In this document: piece by piece, positions 35,401 to 42,704 of the stretch
Numbering within the stretch: the stretch's first letter is position 1
How the letters are laid out: each line of letters begins with the position of its first letter
Source: Macrostomum hystrix
Lineage: Eukaryota > Platyhelminthes > Macrostomidae
Direction of reading: 5' to 3'
NCBI GenBank assembly: GCA_950097015.1
Contig: CATNEN010000001.1
Location: 1,476,001 to 1,540,000 of the forward strand
Length of the DNA: 64,000 nucleotides
Notes under the pieces: generated by a model
What the model was told of the DNA's origin: nothing
Seen by the model: the letters and a program-made list of their open reading frames with translations, nothing else
Database searches by the model: none
Position numbers and translations under genes: made by a program

Positions 35401-37905
35401 TATTGAAAGGGGAGAAATTCGACCGCTGAAGATTCTCCTCTTAGAATGGGGATAATTAGTGACAGCAATAGTAGAGTTACCATGGCAGCAGATTCAGTTA
35501 AGAGAATATAGCCTAGACTTACTTAGCTTCAAAGTGACTTTTCGTGACTTACAAAATAGTTTAGAAAAACATGCTTCGAGAATAGCTAAAAACGGAACAG
35601 ACTTGATTAAGACTTCATTATTTTTCTAGCCTTTGTCCCTACCAGCATATAGGCTTTCCTGCGAATCGTTAAGGAACAATGTTTCAACTTACTTGCAAAC
35701 ATTTGGAGCCTCGCAGTATCCATTGGAACCGCAGTCCGGTTGACAGATGGCTGAAAAAATATTGAAAATATGTTACTAGATTGGACTTCAGATTTGGGCT
35801 ACTTTGGATTTAGTCTAACTGGGATTTTATCAAATAGGATTTCGTAAAATAGAGAATTGATCGAATAGGGATTCGGTACGAATGTTAATGAATTTTTTAG
35901 GAATTCGGATTTAGTCTGGTTGGGATTTTATCAAATAGGATTTCGTAAAATAGAGAATTGATCGAATAGCGATACGGTACGAATGTTAATGATTATTTTA
36001 GGAATTCGGATTTCGTCTAATTGGGATTTTATCAAATAGGATTTCGAAAAATAGAGAATTGATCGAATAGGGATTCGGTACGAATGTTAATGAATTTTTT
36101 AGGAATTCGGATTTAGTCTAACTGGGATTTTATCAAATAGGATTTCGTAAAATAGAGAATTGATCGAATAGGGATTCGGTACGAATGTTAATGAATTTTT
36201 TAGGAATTCGGATTTAGTCTAACTGGGATTTTATCAAATAGGATTTCGTAAAATAGAGAATTGATCGAATAGGGATTCGGTACGAATGTTAATGAATTTT
36301 TTAGGAATTCGGATTTAGTCTAATTGGGATTTTATCAAATAGGATTTCGTAAAATAGAGAATTGATCGAATAGGGATTCGGTACGAATGTTAATGAATTT
36401 TTTAGGAATTCGGATTTAGTCTGATTGGGATTTTATCAAATAGGATTTCGTAAAATAGAGAATTGATCGAATAGGGATTCGGTACGAATGTTAATGAATT
36501 TTTTAGGAATTCGGATTTAGTCTAATTGGGATTTTATCGAATTGTTATTTCGTCTACATGGGGAATTCTTGTAATTGAGACTTAGTCGAATTGAGATTTT
36601 ATCAAAATGGGATTTCTTGTAATTGAGATTTTATCCAATTGGGATTTTATCGAATTGGGATTCTATAAAAATGGGATCTCGTAGAGTAGGGACTTCTTAT
36701 CATTAGAATTTCGTAAAATATGTTTTTTATACAATCTACTTGTACATTATCGAATCGAGTGGGATTTTGTGAATTACAGATTTAACCTTTTTTAGAATTT
36801 GGAATTTCTTGAAGGAGGGATTCAATAACTTCACTAACCAAGTAGGTAACAATGGCCAGAACAGCAACAATTGATGAAATCAGCAGTCAAATTAAAGTTT
36901 AAATGACGATTCCCCCAAACTTACGCTGATGACATAACTCGCCTCTGTAACCTGGCTTGCAAACTATTCGGCCGCTTGGATCACACGAGAAGTGTCCCAC
37001 CTCGTCGTCTCTAGGCAAGCAATGGTTTTGACAAGAGGTGCCATAATAATGGGGCTTGCAGTGAATCCTATAGCTATAGACCAGTTCCACACCATCCATT
37101 CGCCACGACCGGTGGCTGGTCCAATTCTGGCTAGGTAAATATTCTGTCTCCACCGTGGCACCCTGGGCTATCAGACGGGCTGCAACAGGGTTTGAAGATG
37201 TCGTCTTTAAGAATATTTGTAAACAATGCTGTTAGATAACGGCAAGAGTAACTATACTTTTATTAGAATAGTCGGATGCTTCGCCATCTAATTTTTTATC
37301 TACTAGGACACGAAATTTTAAGTATTATGAATAAGTCAACTTACCATCAGAGAAGCTAAACTTTTCAGTAGTCGGCGAATGGAACAGCTGAACTATCACG
37401 CTGAACGGCTCATTGTTTGGCTGCAAAAGGTGAGAATTCGATTATTGAGACTCAAGAAGCCTAAGCCGATGATTTTTAAGGTGCCGTTAAGTCAGTTTCA
37501 ACATATACTCACACTCCAACTCTTGGGAGGTCCAAGGAAATCCACAGCATTCCCTAAGGTGTTGTGCCCAATCAGACTGGTGACATGGTAGGCAATATCG
37601 CATGTCCTGTTAGTTAGCGGCATGTGCCATTGCTGCTGCTGCTGCTGCTGCTGCTGCCGATACAGGTTATTAGCATTTTTCGAAGCATCTTTGCGCACAG
37701 TCAGGCAGATGATGGCAAACATGTTGCATTGGCCGTTGCAGCCACCTTCGCCGTCGCTGCCACTGCAGCAGCTGCCATCAGCCAGTCTGCCAAGTGTGTT
37801 GTTGAGCCGGCCCAGGTGCACTTCGATCTCCATCTTCAACGAGCTGCACAGGCATAGAGCCTTTATCGCGAGAAGCAAGGGGACGGCAATGGGAATAGCA
37901 GGCAT
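14128..37905 (-). CDS. Delta: Delta-type DSL ligand of Notch
   Basis: Nine coding exons join in phase on the minus strand: 37513-37905, 37345-37420, 36925-37179, 35693-35750, 33497-33633, 29601-29782, 27846-28119, 16994-17534 and 14128-14410, giving 732 residues. Order: signal peptide (1-20, AIPIAVPLLLAIKALCLCSS), MNNL-type N-terminal region with a Q9 run, DSL domain (about 176-239), seven EGF repeats (about 242-518), one transmembrane helix (about 543-570) followed by SRRRR, and a 162-residue tail. DSL proteins are cell-surface ligands that bind and pull on Notch in the neighbouring cell. The absence of a cysteine-rich region after the EGF repeats and the C-terminal TEV point to Delta rather than Jagged/Serrate. 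The ATG at 37905 has an in-frame TAA just upstream. EGF 4 carries an unusual insert. Introns range from 92 bp to 10.3 kb, and the long ones are mostly minisatellite. Confidence 0.92.
14510..15560. repeat. 28-bp minisatellite in Delta intron 8 (CDS numbering)
   Basis: About 37 copies of a 28-bp unit (AGATCTCCCACCTACTCATA...). Two subtypes, TCAGCTGAGATCT and TCCGCTTAGATCT, alternate in blocks that recur, so blocks were copied together. Each unit contains the palindrome AGATCT and one subtype also TCAGCTGA. Confidence 0.96.
15565..16200. other. AT-rich unique part of Delta intron 8
   Basis: Non-repetitive intron sequence between two arrays. The model joins across it without a missing exon, and nothing gene-like is seen. 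Confidence 0.6.
16205..16915. repeat. 34-bp minisatellite in Delta intron 8
   Basis: About 21 copies of a 34-bp unit with CAGTAGATAGGAGATCTAGG. Subtypes differ in GGGAGGCAG against TGGGGGGAAG. The array ends about 75 bp from the exon 8 donor. Confidence 0.95.
16994..17534 (-). CDS. Delta: Delta exon 8: EGF 6-7, transmembrane helix, proximal tail
   Basis: Completes EGF 6, gives EGF 7 (DCRSRCRNGGIC to GIDC), a 24-residue juxtamembrane stalk, the hydrophobic helix ILATALLAACGVLLPLTAIS..., a stop-transfer SRRRR, a Q6 run and the proximal cytoplasmic tail. The tail has N-T-R-N and N-I-R-N; NxxN is the Neuralized-binding motif of fly Delta and Serrate. Lysines (KTRD, GKEKIAYFARK) are available for the ubiquitin-driven endocytosis that Notch ligands need. 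The motif role is inferred from flies. Confidence 0.9.
17575..22075. repeat. 4.5-kb, 34-bp minisatellite with higher-order structure (Delta intron 7)
   Basis: About 132 copies of a 34-bp unit with GGCTTTTAACACTGCTCAAC and TGTATTTTTAGGCTG or TGTCTTTCTAGGTTG. Rare variants mark larger duplications: GGCTTTTGACAC recurs near 18190, 19180 and 20505, and GGTTGTGCTTTT near 18596, 19572, 19925 and 20901. The interval 19180 to 20505 is about 1.33 kb (39 units). The array ends directly at a SINE. Confidence 0.97.
22085..22375 (+). mobile_element. tRNA-derived SINE, family 1, copy 1
   Basis: The tRNA-like head has an A box in GTGGCAGAGCGGTTAACACG and a B-box word CTAAGCTCGATTCC, then a tail with GAAGAGAAGGCTTGGGGGCTTGTCG and a short end at AAATGATGTG. 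It matches the inverted copy at 23312-23640, except that this copy lacks about 30 bp around GAGAGCCTGACG. It sits at the very end of the 34-bp array. Confidence 0.88.
22380..23300. other. Unique intron DNA between two inverted SINEs
   Basis: AT-rich DNA inside Delta intron 7 with no array and no exon-like block. Confidence 0.55.
23312..23640 (-). mobile_element. tRNA-derived SINE, family 1, copy 2 (inverted)
   Basis: On the minus strand it begins GGTCGGTGGCAGAGCGGTTA and carries the B box TAAGTTCGATTCCACGG, then GAAGGCTTGGGGGCTTGTCG. It ends at GTGTCACTAAATGATGT. It is the fuller copy. Both copies share a Ser/Leu-tRNA-like head. Confidence 0.88.
24325..25090. repeat. 36-bp minisatellite with 130-bp higher-order start (Delta intron 7)
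   Basis: The left part repeats a 130-bp block (ATTCTATTGATATAAGGAAT... at 24326, 24456 and 24586), itself built of 36-bp subunits. The right part is about 13 copies of a 36-bp unit with GAAAATCAGGGGAATCCCAA. Periods divisible by 3 give open frames on both strands. Confidence 0.94.
25091..26640. other. Unique part of Delta intron 7 with a higher-GC block
   Basis: Mostly AT-rich. The block 25560-25950 has exon-like composition and a 67-codon open frame at 25748-25951 with no recognisable domain. No exon is needed here because exons 7 and 8 of Delta join exactly. It may be a decayed transposon. Confidence 0.45.
26645..27180. repeat. 33-bp minisatellite (Delta intron 7)
   Basis: About 16 copies of a 33-bp unit with CCTAGAAACTATAGCTATCT. 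A three-unit block including CGTTTCCTAGAAACTAAA is duplicated at 26850 and 26980. Confidence 0.93.
27419..27773 (-). mobile_element. hAT-type MITE copy C (Delta intron 7)
   Basis: In reverse orientation, it ends at AGTTTGCCGACCCCTG (27758-27773); the other end has decayed to CAGTGATTGCAAAACTCCG. Flanks are CAGTAGCC (27411-27418) and CATTAGCC (27774-27781), an 8-bp target duplication with one change. The core has about a dozen 16-bp units (ATCTCTCCCGTGTCTC in this orientation). It lies about 70 bp from exon 7. Confidence 0.9.
27846..28119 (-). CDS. Delta: Delta exon 7: end of EGF 4, EGF 5, start of EGF 6
   Basis: Begins with a Ser/Ala-rich stretch (NAAVSSSISLPSNQVATPAA) placed between the third and fourth cysteines of EGF 4, then continues HCLCPPGFTGTRC, a full EGF 5 (RCSEGPCLGRGEC to GQNCE), and the start of EGF 6 up to CENG. 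Donor AACG|GTCAG is weaker than its neighbours but gives an exact join to GQCVD in exon 8, restoring the NGGxC word of EGF 6. Confidence 0.9.
28262..29578. repeat. 30-bp minisatellite in Delta intron 6
   Basis: About 44 copies of a 30-bp unit with AAATCCCATCACCCAGCTCT and AATTCCATTA. CACCC and CACAC variants, and TTA against TTG, form recurring patterns. It starts about 140 bp from exon 7 and ends about 20 bp from the exon 6 donor. Long open frames on both strands follow from the 30-bp period and are not genes. Confidence 0.97.
29812..30968. repeat. 28-bp minisatellite in Delta intron 5
   Basis: About 41 units of two subtypes, ACTACGGCCAGAAATCTCAC and ACTAAAACCCGAAATCTCAC, in repeated multi-unit blocks. 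For example, the block at about 29876-30020 recurs at 30170-30310. It begins about 30 bp beyond the exon 6 acceptor. Confidence 0.96.
30969..31779. other. Unique part of Delta intron 5
   Basis: AT-rich DNA without array or exon; nothing recognisable. Confidence 0.55.
31780..32118. repeat. Minisatellite of about 27 bp in Delta intron 5
   Basis: About 12 imperfect units of the type TATCCCATCACTTCAATCCG plus TCACTGT, with length variation. The core ATCCCATCAC is shared with the 30-bp array in intron 6. Confidence 0.88.
32119..32940. other. Unique part of Delta intron 5 with a GC-richer block
   Basis: 32190-32460 has exon-like composition and short open frames on both strands, but no EGF pattern. 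The flanking Delta exons join in phase without it. Origin unknown. Confidence 0.45.
32950..33100 (+). mobile_element. tRNA-derived SINE, family 2, short copy
   Basis: The head has GTGTTTAGAGCCTCTGACTC and the B box GTCGGGGGTTCGATTCCCGA. The tail has CCCAATTGTTAAATGG and CTGGCAGGTGTAAT. The same tail words occur in the longer element at 43330-43690. TTAAATGG(G) followed by CTGGCAGGTGTAAT is typical of SINEs widespread in marine invertebrates. Confidence 0.8.
33700..35162. repeat. 23-bp minisatellite in Delta intron 4
   Basis: About 63 copies of TGGTTCAGTATCCACTTCAG plus GTC, GCC or GCA. Blocks such as GTATCTTCTTCAGGTCTGG recur at several points, showing multi-unit duplication. A period of 23 leaves all three plus-strand frames open. 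Confidence 0.97.
35780..36560. repeat. 101-bp tandem repeat in Delta intron 3
   Basis: About seven copies with GAATTCGGATTTAGTC at 35901, 36002, 36103, 36204 and onward, exactly 101 bp apart. The unit holds smaller related words (GGGATTTTATC, GGATTTCGTAA, GGGATTCGGTA), so it was probably built from a shorter ancestral repeat. Degenerate copies continue to about 36700. Confidence 0.94.
36925..37179 (-). CDS. Delta: Delta exon 3: DSL domain
   Basis: Encodes residues 157-241. It starts with the end of the MNNL region and holds the whole DSL domain from NWTSHRSW to GELC. The six DSL cysteines are in order: HCK, TSC, NHC, FSC, IVC and ELC, with the typical YYGTSC and PRDDEVGHFSC words. This is the Notch-contacting domain, and the pattern admits no other family. 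Acceptor GTTGCAG and donor CAGC|GTAAG are clear; the exon starts and ends in phase 1. Confidence 0.95.
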
Positions 37906-38177
37906 TGATTAGAAAAAGCTGAAGCACTGCACAATAATGAGCTAATAAACCAGAGCTCTATGGCTATCTTTAGATGACTTCTGCTATGCTTTTGCTGTCT
38001 CTGTGCTTTGTTTTTTTAATCTAAATATATCGCCAATCTCAATGCGAAGCCTGTTTTTGTCTTGCGTGAACTTTAAATCTAAATCTAGCTTGTTTGTGCC
38101 GTGCTTGCGCTTCGGCGTGATCGCGGGTGAGAGTTAAATAGAGTTTAGGGCTCTAAAAATGTAATAATAAACACTTA

Positions 38178-38202
38178 AATGTACATTCGCAGATGTACAT
38201 CT
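38178..38202. promoter_or_regulatory. Palindromes AATGTACATT and AGATGTACATCT upstream of Delta
   Basis: AATGTACATT (38178-38187) is the same 10-bp palindrome found three times upstream of p38; AGATGTACATCT follows 3 bp later. They lie about 275 bp upstream of the Delta start codon, either in the promoter or, if the putative 5' UTR intron is real, inside it. Confidence 0.4.
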
Positions 38203-38204
38203 AT

Positions 38205-38950
38205 TTTCCCGGGTTCCAAACTTAATGGCGTGCGAACGAGGGTCCAGCTAAAAAACCCCTTACCCTACTCGGGGTTCGCCACACGATAAAAAATAAATTA
38301 ATCTAAATGGTCTCTCGCGAAACAGGGAAGGGGCCATGCAGCGCCCCTTCTTAATAAATCAACACCCCAAATATCCGCCTCACAAAACGACATCGCCTAT
38401 CGCGCCCCCTTTTTAAAAATAGGGTTGTAAAACTGAGACCTAATACAAAAATTATTTTATAATCAGCGAGATATAGCAAATACACCCAAACCCCCATTCG
38501 ATTTATTAATGTTTCATACTACAGTTCCAGTAGGTATAAAAACTTCAAAGCATCCCGATTAATATTTTTTCAATCTAACAATTTTAAATATTGGTAAATA
38601 TATTGTCCCTCCAACCCAATACAAAAGAAGTATAACATATTATACTAGTACATGCGTGAATTGTATGAGAGTAACAAAATAATACTTTGAGCGAGAACTA
38701 ACACACTTCATAACCATAGCTTAGAGTACAAAAGTGTTGCAGTTTCAGTTGTTGATGTTTCAGTTTCAGTTGCAGACTCTTAACTTTAAATAGACTTCAT
38801 TCTTCTTCATAATTTCTTTGCTTCTATGAAACTTCGGCATTTATCTATCAATACTATCCTTTATTACAAAACAATTGCGCTTGCAATACACGGTTTATTT
38901 AACAGACATTGAAAGCAATTGTTAAGGCACTATGATAAAAAGTGAAAAAG
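38205..38950. other. Unique DNA upstream of the Delta start codon
   Basis: Non-repetitive, AT-rich from about 38430 to 38940; C-rich patch at 38340-38415. No gene seen. Confidence 0.5.
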
Positions 38951-38958
38951 AATCATAC

Positions 38959-39240
38959 CTGTAACAAGCACAAGACGATGTTTAAGCTTCGCATTGGGCT
39001 CAGACGAAGATTGCGCATGCCGAGTCCGAATGTCGAATTAGGTGTTTTTGAAATGAGGCCTACCTCGTCTATCAGTAAGGCCTGAAGTCTAAACATTTAG
39101 ACGCGAGCGGGGAGAGGGGAGGGTCGGCGGGCACCCACCCCCTCCGCCAGAGCGCCAACCCCAGGAAGCCACTAGGGTTCATTGGGCCGCCACCAATTCT
39201 TGCAGGCCAATCCGAGAGCGACAGACCCCGCGACAGACCT
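38959..39240 (-). other. Possible 5' UTR exon or promoter region of Delta
   Basis: A GC-rich block ends on the minus strand in a good donor, TTACAG|GTATGATT, at 38958. Acceptor-like TTATTGTGCAG and GCTTCAG lie 15-35 bp before the Delta ATG. A 5' UTR intron of about 1 kb is therefore plausible but not shown. Confidence 0.35.
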
Positions 39241-39669
39241 CGTCAATACATTGTGCTAATGAGACATGTCATTATCCATATCCTTTCGCTCCCTTTAATC
39301 ATCATTTTACACATTCTAATTTTTGATAACTTGGCATCGGTCATATCTAACGAACCGCCCACTTGCACACTTTTTGAAAGTCCTATATTATTTCATTCAA
39401 ACACACCCCCGCAATAGATGATAAAACCCGACCTATATTCAATTGTTCGTTCATTGTTGTACCTTGAAAAAGCTTCTCAGCAATCCAGGGGCCGCTAGCT
39501 ACGAGTATACGTAACCATGGCATAAGCACAGAGGGCGTGAAGTTTCCGTGCTCTTTTTCAATAGTCTTAAAGTTTAATAATGCTATTTATTGCAACCGAT
39601 TGTGTATCATTGTACTATAAGTAGCGTGCAGCAACGTGCTTTCTACTCTCACTAGACGACTTAAAGTGA

Positions 39670-40815
39670 TGGACTGACTGAATTCCTGCTGATGGACTGA
39701 CTGAATTCATGCTGAAGGAGTGACTGAATCCATGCTGATTGAGTGACTGAATCCATGCTGATTGAGTGACTGAATCCATGCTGATTGAGTGACTGAATCC
39801 ATGCTGATTGAGTGACTGAATTCATGCTGATTGAGTGACTGAATTCATGCTGATTGAGTGACTGAATCCATGCTGATTGAGTGACTGAATCCATGCTGAT
39901 TGAGTGACTGAATTCATGCTGATTGAGTGACTGAATTCATGCTGATTGAGTGACTGAATCCATGCTGATTGAGTGACTGAATCCATGCTGATTGAGTGAC
40001 TGAATCCATGCTGATTGAGTGACTGAATCCATGCTGATTGAGTGACTGAATTCATGCTGATTGAGTGACTGAATTCATGCTGATTGAGTGACTGAATTCA
40101 TGCTGATTGAGTGACTGAATTCATGCTGATTGAGTGACTGAATTCATGCTGATTGAGTGACTGAATTCATGCTGATTGAGTGACTGAATTCATGCTGATT
40201 GAGTGACTGAATTCATGCTGATTGAGTGACTGAATCCATGCTGATTGAGTGACTGAATTCATGCTGATTGAGTGACTGAATCCATGCTGATTGAGTGACT
40301 GAATTCATGCTGATTGAGTGACTGAATTCATGCTGATTGAGTGACTGAATTCATGCTGATTGAGTGACTGAATTCATGCTGATTGAGTGACTGAATTCAT
40401 GCTGATTGAGTGACTGAATTCATGCTGATTGAGTGACTGAATCCATGCTGATTGAGTGACTGAATTCATGCTGATTGAGTGACTGAATCCATGCTGATTG
40501 AGTGACTGAATTCATGCTGATTGAGTGACTGAATCCATGCTGAAGGAGTGACTGAATCCACATTAAAGGAGTGACTGAATTCATGCTGATTGAGTGACTG
40601 AATCCACATTAAAGGAGTGACTGAATTCATGCTGATTGAGTGACTGAATTCATGCTGATTGAGTGACTGAATCCATGCTGAAGGAGTGACTGAATCCATG
40701 CTGAAGGAGTGACTGAATCCATGCTGATTGAGTGACTGAATCCATGCTGATTGAGTGACTGAATCCATGCTGATTGAGTGACTGAATCCATGCTGATTGA
40801 GTGACTGAATCCTCC
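39670..40815. repeat. 23-bp minisatellite between Delta and the centrosomin-like gene
   Basis: About 50 copies of GAGTGACTGAATTCATGCTG plus ATT or AAG. TTCATG and TCCATG variants alternate. Two copies with CACATTAAAGGAG near 40558 and 40606 mark a small block duplication. Confidence 0.97.
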
Positions 40816-41515
40816 TTATATGAATAAGTAAGTAAGAGACAGTGAACAAAGCTATTTATTATGCGACTTATTTAGAGAGTAGGAAAATAAATATTACGAT
40901 TCGCAATTAAACAAAATTAATTGGCAAATTATAGTTTATTTGTTAGTTTAAATTGTAGGGTCACTCGGTGTTTAAAAATGCGAAAATCGACTTGAAATTA
41001 AGTGAAATCGATTTTATTTGCTATATAAAAATTAAATAAAAAAAAGAAAAAAATGCAAAGTTACTTATTGTTTTAATACATAGGTGAGCTATTTTATGAG
41101 TAAAAAACTGGGTATAAAATAGACATGGTTTATAAGATGACATTTTTTAACAGGAGACATTCTAGCATTGGAATAGGCGACAGGTTACACACGCACAAGA
41201 TAATTGAACCACAACATTTAAGCTAAATAATTGCTTAATTGCCGCAGTGACAGCTAGTAGCGAATTTGAGCTGCCATATAAATTGTGCAATAGTTATGCA
41301 GTTAATTGAGCAATATGGGTACATTAATGCAAAAAATGCACACGAAAAAAATTGTAATAAGTTGCAAAATATTGGCCTTTAAATGCCTGGCTTCTTCGAT
41401 TCAGATTCAGCTGAGGGAACTTAAGACAAGAAAAAAGCATAGCAACAAAGGAGGCAGCACCGTTTAATATTGAGCATTGTGGTTTTAATACGGGAAAACT
41501 AAATATATAAATGGA
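40816..41515. other. AT-rich spacer
   Basis: Unique AT-rich DNA; no exon-like block. The next gene's 3' UTR probably begins (minus strand) beyond 41516. Confidence 0.55.
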
Positions 41516-41521
41516 TTTATT
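41516..41521 (-). terminator. Candidate polyadenylation signal of the centrosomin-like gene
   Basis: TTTATT on the plus strand gives AATAAA on the minus strand, 1.2 kb beyond the stop at 42705. It is the first exact hexamer I see. If it is used, the 21-bp array lies inside the 3' UTR. Confidence 0.4.
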
Positions 41522-41559
41522 TATCCTAAGCAGTCTGATCTCAATCCCAAAATATAGAT

Positions 41560-42545
41560 AATATTCGAAATCTAACAGGTAAGATTTGAAGCCTAACAGG
41601 TAAGATTCGAAATCTAACAGGTAAGATTCGTAATCTAACAGGTAAGATTCGAAATCTAACAGGTAAGATTCAAAACCTAACAGGTAAGATTCGAAGCCTA
41701 ACAGGTAAGATTCGAAGCCTAACAGGTAAGATTCGAAATCTAACAGGTAAGATTCGAAGCCTAACAGGTAAGATTCGAAATCTAACAGGTAAGATTCAAA
41801 ACCTAACAGGTAAGATTCGAAGCCTAACAGGTAAGATTCGAAGCCTAACAGGTAAGATTCGAAATCTAACAGGTAAGATTCGAAATCTAACAGGTAAGAT
41901 TCGAAGCCTAACAGGTATAATTCGAAATCGAACAGGTAAGATTCGAAGCCTAACAGGTAAGATTCGAAATCTAACAGGTAAGATTCAAAACCTAACAGGT
42001 ATAATTCGAAATCGAACAGGTAAGATTCGAAGCCTAACAGGTAAGATTCGAAATCTAACAGGTAAGATTCGAAGCCTAACAGGTAAGATTCGAAGCCTAA
42101 CAGGTAAGATTCGAAGCCTAACAGGTAAGATTCGAAATCTAACAGGTAAGATTCGAAATCTAACAGGTAAGATTCGAAGCCTAACAGGTATAATTCGAAA
42201 TCGAACAGGTAAGATTCGAAGCCTAACAGGTAAGATTCGAAATCTAACAGGTAAGATTCAAAACCTAACAGGTATAATTCGAAATCGAACAGGTAAGATT
42301 CGAAGCCTAACAGGTAAGATTCGAAATCTAACAGGTAAGATTCGAAGCCTAACAGGTAAGATTCGAAGCCTAACAGGTAAGATTCGAAGCCTAACAGGTA
42401 AGATTCGAAATCTAACAGGTAAGATTCGAAGCCTAAAAGGTAAGATTCGAAGCCTAACAGGTAAGATTCGAAATCTAACAGGTAAGATTCGAAGCCTAAC
42501 AGGTAAGATTCGAAGCCTAACAGGTAAGATTCGAAATCGAAGAGT
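41560..42545. repeat. 21-bp minisatellite of splice-donor-like units
   Basis: About 46 copies of a 21-bp unit, ACAGGTAAGATTCGAARYCT. Each normal copy has the consensus 5' splice site CAG|GTAAGA on the plus strand; a few read AGGTATAATTCG. On the minus strand each copy reads CTTACCTG, which equals the 5' end of U1 snRNA. Blocks of subtypes (GAAATC, GAAGCC, CAAAACC) are repeated. Confidence 0.96.
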
Positions 42546-42704
42546 CGAAACCTGTTAGGTTTCGAATCGAACAATATTAAATCTAAATTAAACCGGTGAA
42601 GATTATAAATATTGTTGATGAAAAAAGTCCCAATATAACGGGTATAAAATAAAATCACTACAGAAATTTGCTGCTTTAACGTTGGATACAAAGTGAATTG
42701 GTTT

